Below, piece by piece: positions 5,815-6,159 of a DNA stretch of 6,159 nucleotides; position 1 is the first letter of the stretch; each line of letters starts with the position of its first letter. This DNA comes from Betaproteobacteria bacterium (lineage in GTDB: Bacteria; Pseudomonadota; Gammaproteobacteria; Burkholderiales; SG8-41): assembly GCA_023266245.1 (NCBI GenBank), contig JAHFRO010000140.1, positions 1-6,159 of the forward strand, written 5' to 3'. The translations under genes were made by a program, and so were the position numbers. The notes under the pieces are model-generated. The model did no database searches. It saw only the letters and a list, made by a program, of their open reading frames with translations, and had not been told where the DNA came from.

Positions 5815-5909
5815 TTCGACTTCCTGTGGGCCGCCTCGCGTTTCCCCGGCGGCATCCGCGTCACCTGCCGCGATCGAATCGAGGATTTTTGGATGCTTTC
5901 GAGGATCAT
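5811..5909 (-). CDS. Possible 32-residue leader ORF overlapping the phnA remnant start
   Basis: An ATG at 5909-5907 opens a 32-codon frame beginning MILESIQKSS and ending GKREAAHRKSK, whose TGA overlaps the phnA start in an ATGA junction. The predicted transcription start of the promoter at 5916-5944 falls on or next to this ATG, so it would be leaderless. The product is basic and I recognise no family. A translation-coupled leader is possible; a chance frame is at least as likely. Confidence 0.22.
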   Translation of the reverse strand: MILESIQKSSIRSRQVTRMPPGKREAAHRKSK

Positions 5910-5915
5910 GCCGCC

Positions 5916-5944
5916 ATTACACGCAAGGGGTTACGGATTGTCAA
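5916..5944 (-). promoter_or_regulatory. Sigma-70-like promoter for the phnA remnant
   Basis: On the minus strand a perfect -35 TTGACA (5944-5939) is followed by a 17-base spacer and a -10 TGTAAT (5921-5916, five of six consensus bases). The expected transcription start is near 5909, about 95 bases before the phnA remnant ATG. It is the best promoter match I found in the window, and it lies within the inverted-repeat cluster at 5935-5964, which suggests regulation. Confidence 0.6.
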
Positions 5945-5964
5945 CAATCTATAATAGACAATCC
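5935..5964. promoter_or_regulatory. Nested inverted repeats, candidate operator
   Basis: GGATTGTC (5935-5942) and GACAATCC (5957-5964) are perfect eight-base arms around a 14-base spacer. Inside lie a second dyad, GATTGT-CA-ACAATC (5936-5949), and a third, TCTAT-A-ATAGA (5948-5958), so ACAATC occurs as a direct repeat 14 bases apart. The cluster covers the -35 of the leftward phnA promoter and a rightward TATAAT (5950-5955). The arrangement is typical of an operator, with the local LysR protein the natural candidate; binding is inference. Confidence 0.55.
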
Positions 5965-6083
5965 TGGCATCGGCTGCTAAATTGAGCCGTTGTCGACCAG
6001 CCTACATCATGCAACGGGATGGTATTCATTGCGGCGCGTCGATACCGCATAATAGTTTGGCAAATCCTCACAGGGAGACCTCT

Positions 6084-6159
6084 ATGAAACACGTGTTACA
6101 TAAGCTGTTTACCATGTTGGCTGTGCTCGCGCTGGCGGCGATCTCGAGCATTGCGCTGG
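6084..6159 (+). CDS. Start of an exported protein (signal peptide only), cut by window edge
   Basis: An ATG at 6084 opens a frame that stays open to the window end (25 complete codons): MKHVLHKLFTMLAVLALAAI followed by SSIAL. This is a classic Sec signal peptide, with a basic N-region and a long hydrophobic core. AGGGAG (6072-6077) six bases upstream is a good Shine-Dalgarno. The frame could belong to a periplasmic binding protein, a porin or another secreted protein; the visible part does not decide. Sharing a divergent control region with the phnA remnant makes a phosphonate uptake component an attractive guess, but that is only context. It may also have its own promoter at about 6025-6053. 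Confidence 0.65.
   Translation, partial: MKHVLHKLFTMLAVLALAAISSIAL

Larger units (their letters stand above)
5815..6083. other. Divergent intergenic region between the phnA remnant and the right-edge gene
   Basis: Apart from the possible leader ORF, the leftward promoter and the dyad cluster, I see no gene here. For the rightward gene there is a TATAAT (5950-5955) without a good -35, and a weaker TTCATT-17-CATAAT (6025-6030 and 6048-6053) closer to its start. No tRNA, terminator or mobile-element end is visible. Confidence 0.5.

Noticed and set aside
1..6159. Insertion sequence, CRISPR array, tRNA or attachment site that might explain the phnA break
   Set aside because: I found no transposase frame, no regularly spaced repeats, no tRNA-like fold and no direct repeats flanking the junction at 5557-5560.

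Overview
The window carries a phosphonate-degradation locus from a GC-rich Gram-negative bacterium. The GC-rich coding bias, the Tat-type export signal on the TRAP binding protein and the set of phosphonate genes point to a proteobacterium; a betaproteobacterium such as a Burkholderiales member is my best guess, but taxonomy cannot be fixed from the sequence alone.

Layout. A minus-strand gene series runs leftward from about 4491: an iron-containing alcohol dehydrogenase of the phosphonate-associated type (4491-3400), the three parts of a TRAP transporter (dctQ-like 3385-2846, dctM-like 2818-1496, dctP-like 1457-348) and, after a 182-base gap, the first 55 codons of phosphonoacetaldehyde hydrolase phnX (165-1, cut by the window edge). 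A LysR-type regulator of the aminoethylphosphonate-associated kind is divergent from it on the plus strand (4637-5560), with an AT-rich 145-base control region between. The regulator ends tail-to-tail with a minus-strand remnant of phosphonoacetate hydrolase phnA (5814-5557), which keeps only about the first 84 residues and has an Asn where a metal-binding Asp is expected. The remnant still has a good Shine-Dalgarno sequence and a strong sigma-70-like promoter (TTGACA-17-TGTAAT) set in a cluster of inverted repeats. At the right edge a plus-strand gene for an exported protein begins (6084 to the window end, signal peptide only).

How it may work. LysR would sense a phosphonate or a breakdown product. 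The TRAP system would import an organic anion with an ion gradient. The alcohol dehydrogenase would interconvert an alcohol and an aldehyde, plausibly 2-hydroxyethylphosphonate and phosphonoacetaldehyde. PhnX would split phosphonoacetaldehyde into acetaldehyde and phosphate. The families and their gene association are known; the substrate of the transporter and dehydrogenase in this locus is inference. No aminotransferase (phnW) or C-P lyase gene is visible here.

Most notable points: a TRAP transporter inside a phosphonatase gene set, the dead-looking phnA fused tail-to-tail with its likely regulator, a probable CTG start on the dehydrogenase, and the dyad-rich divergent promoter region at 5916-5964.
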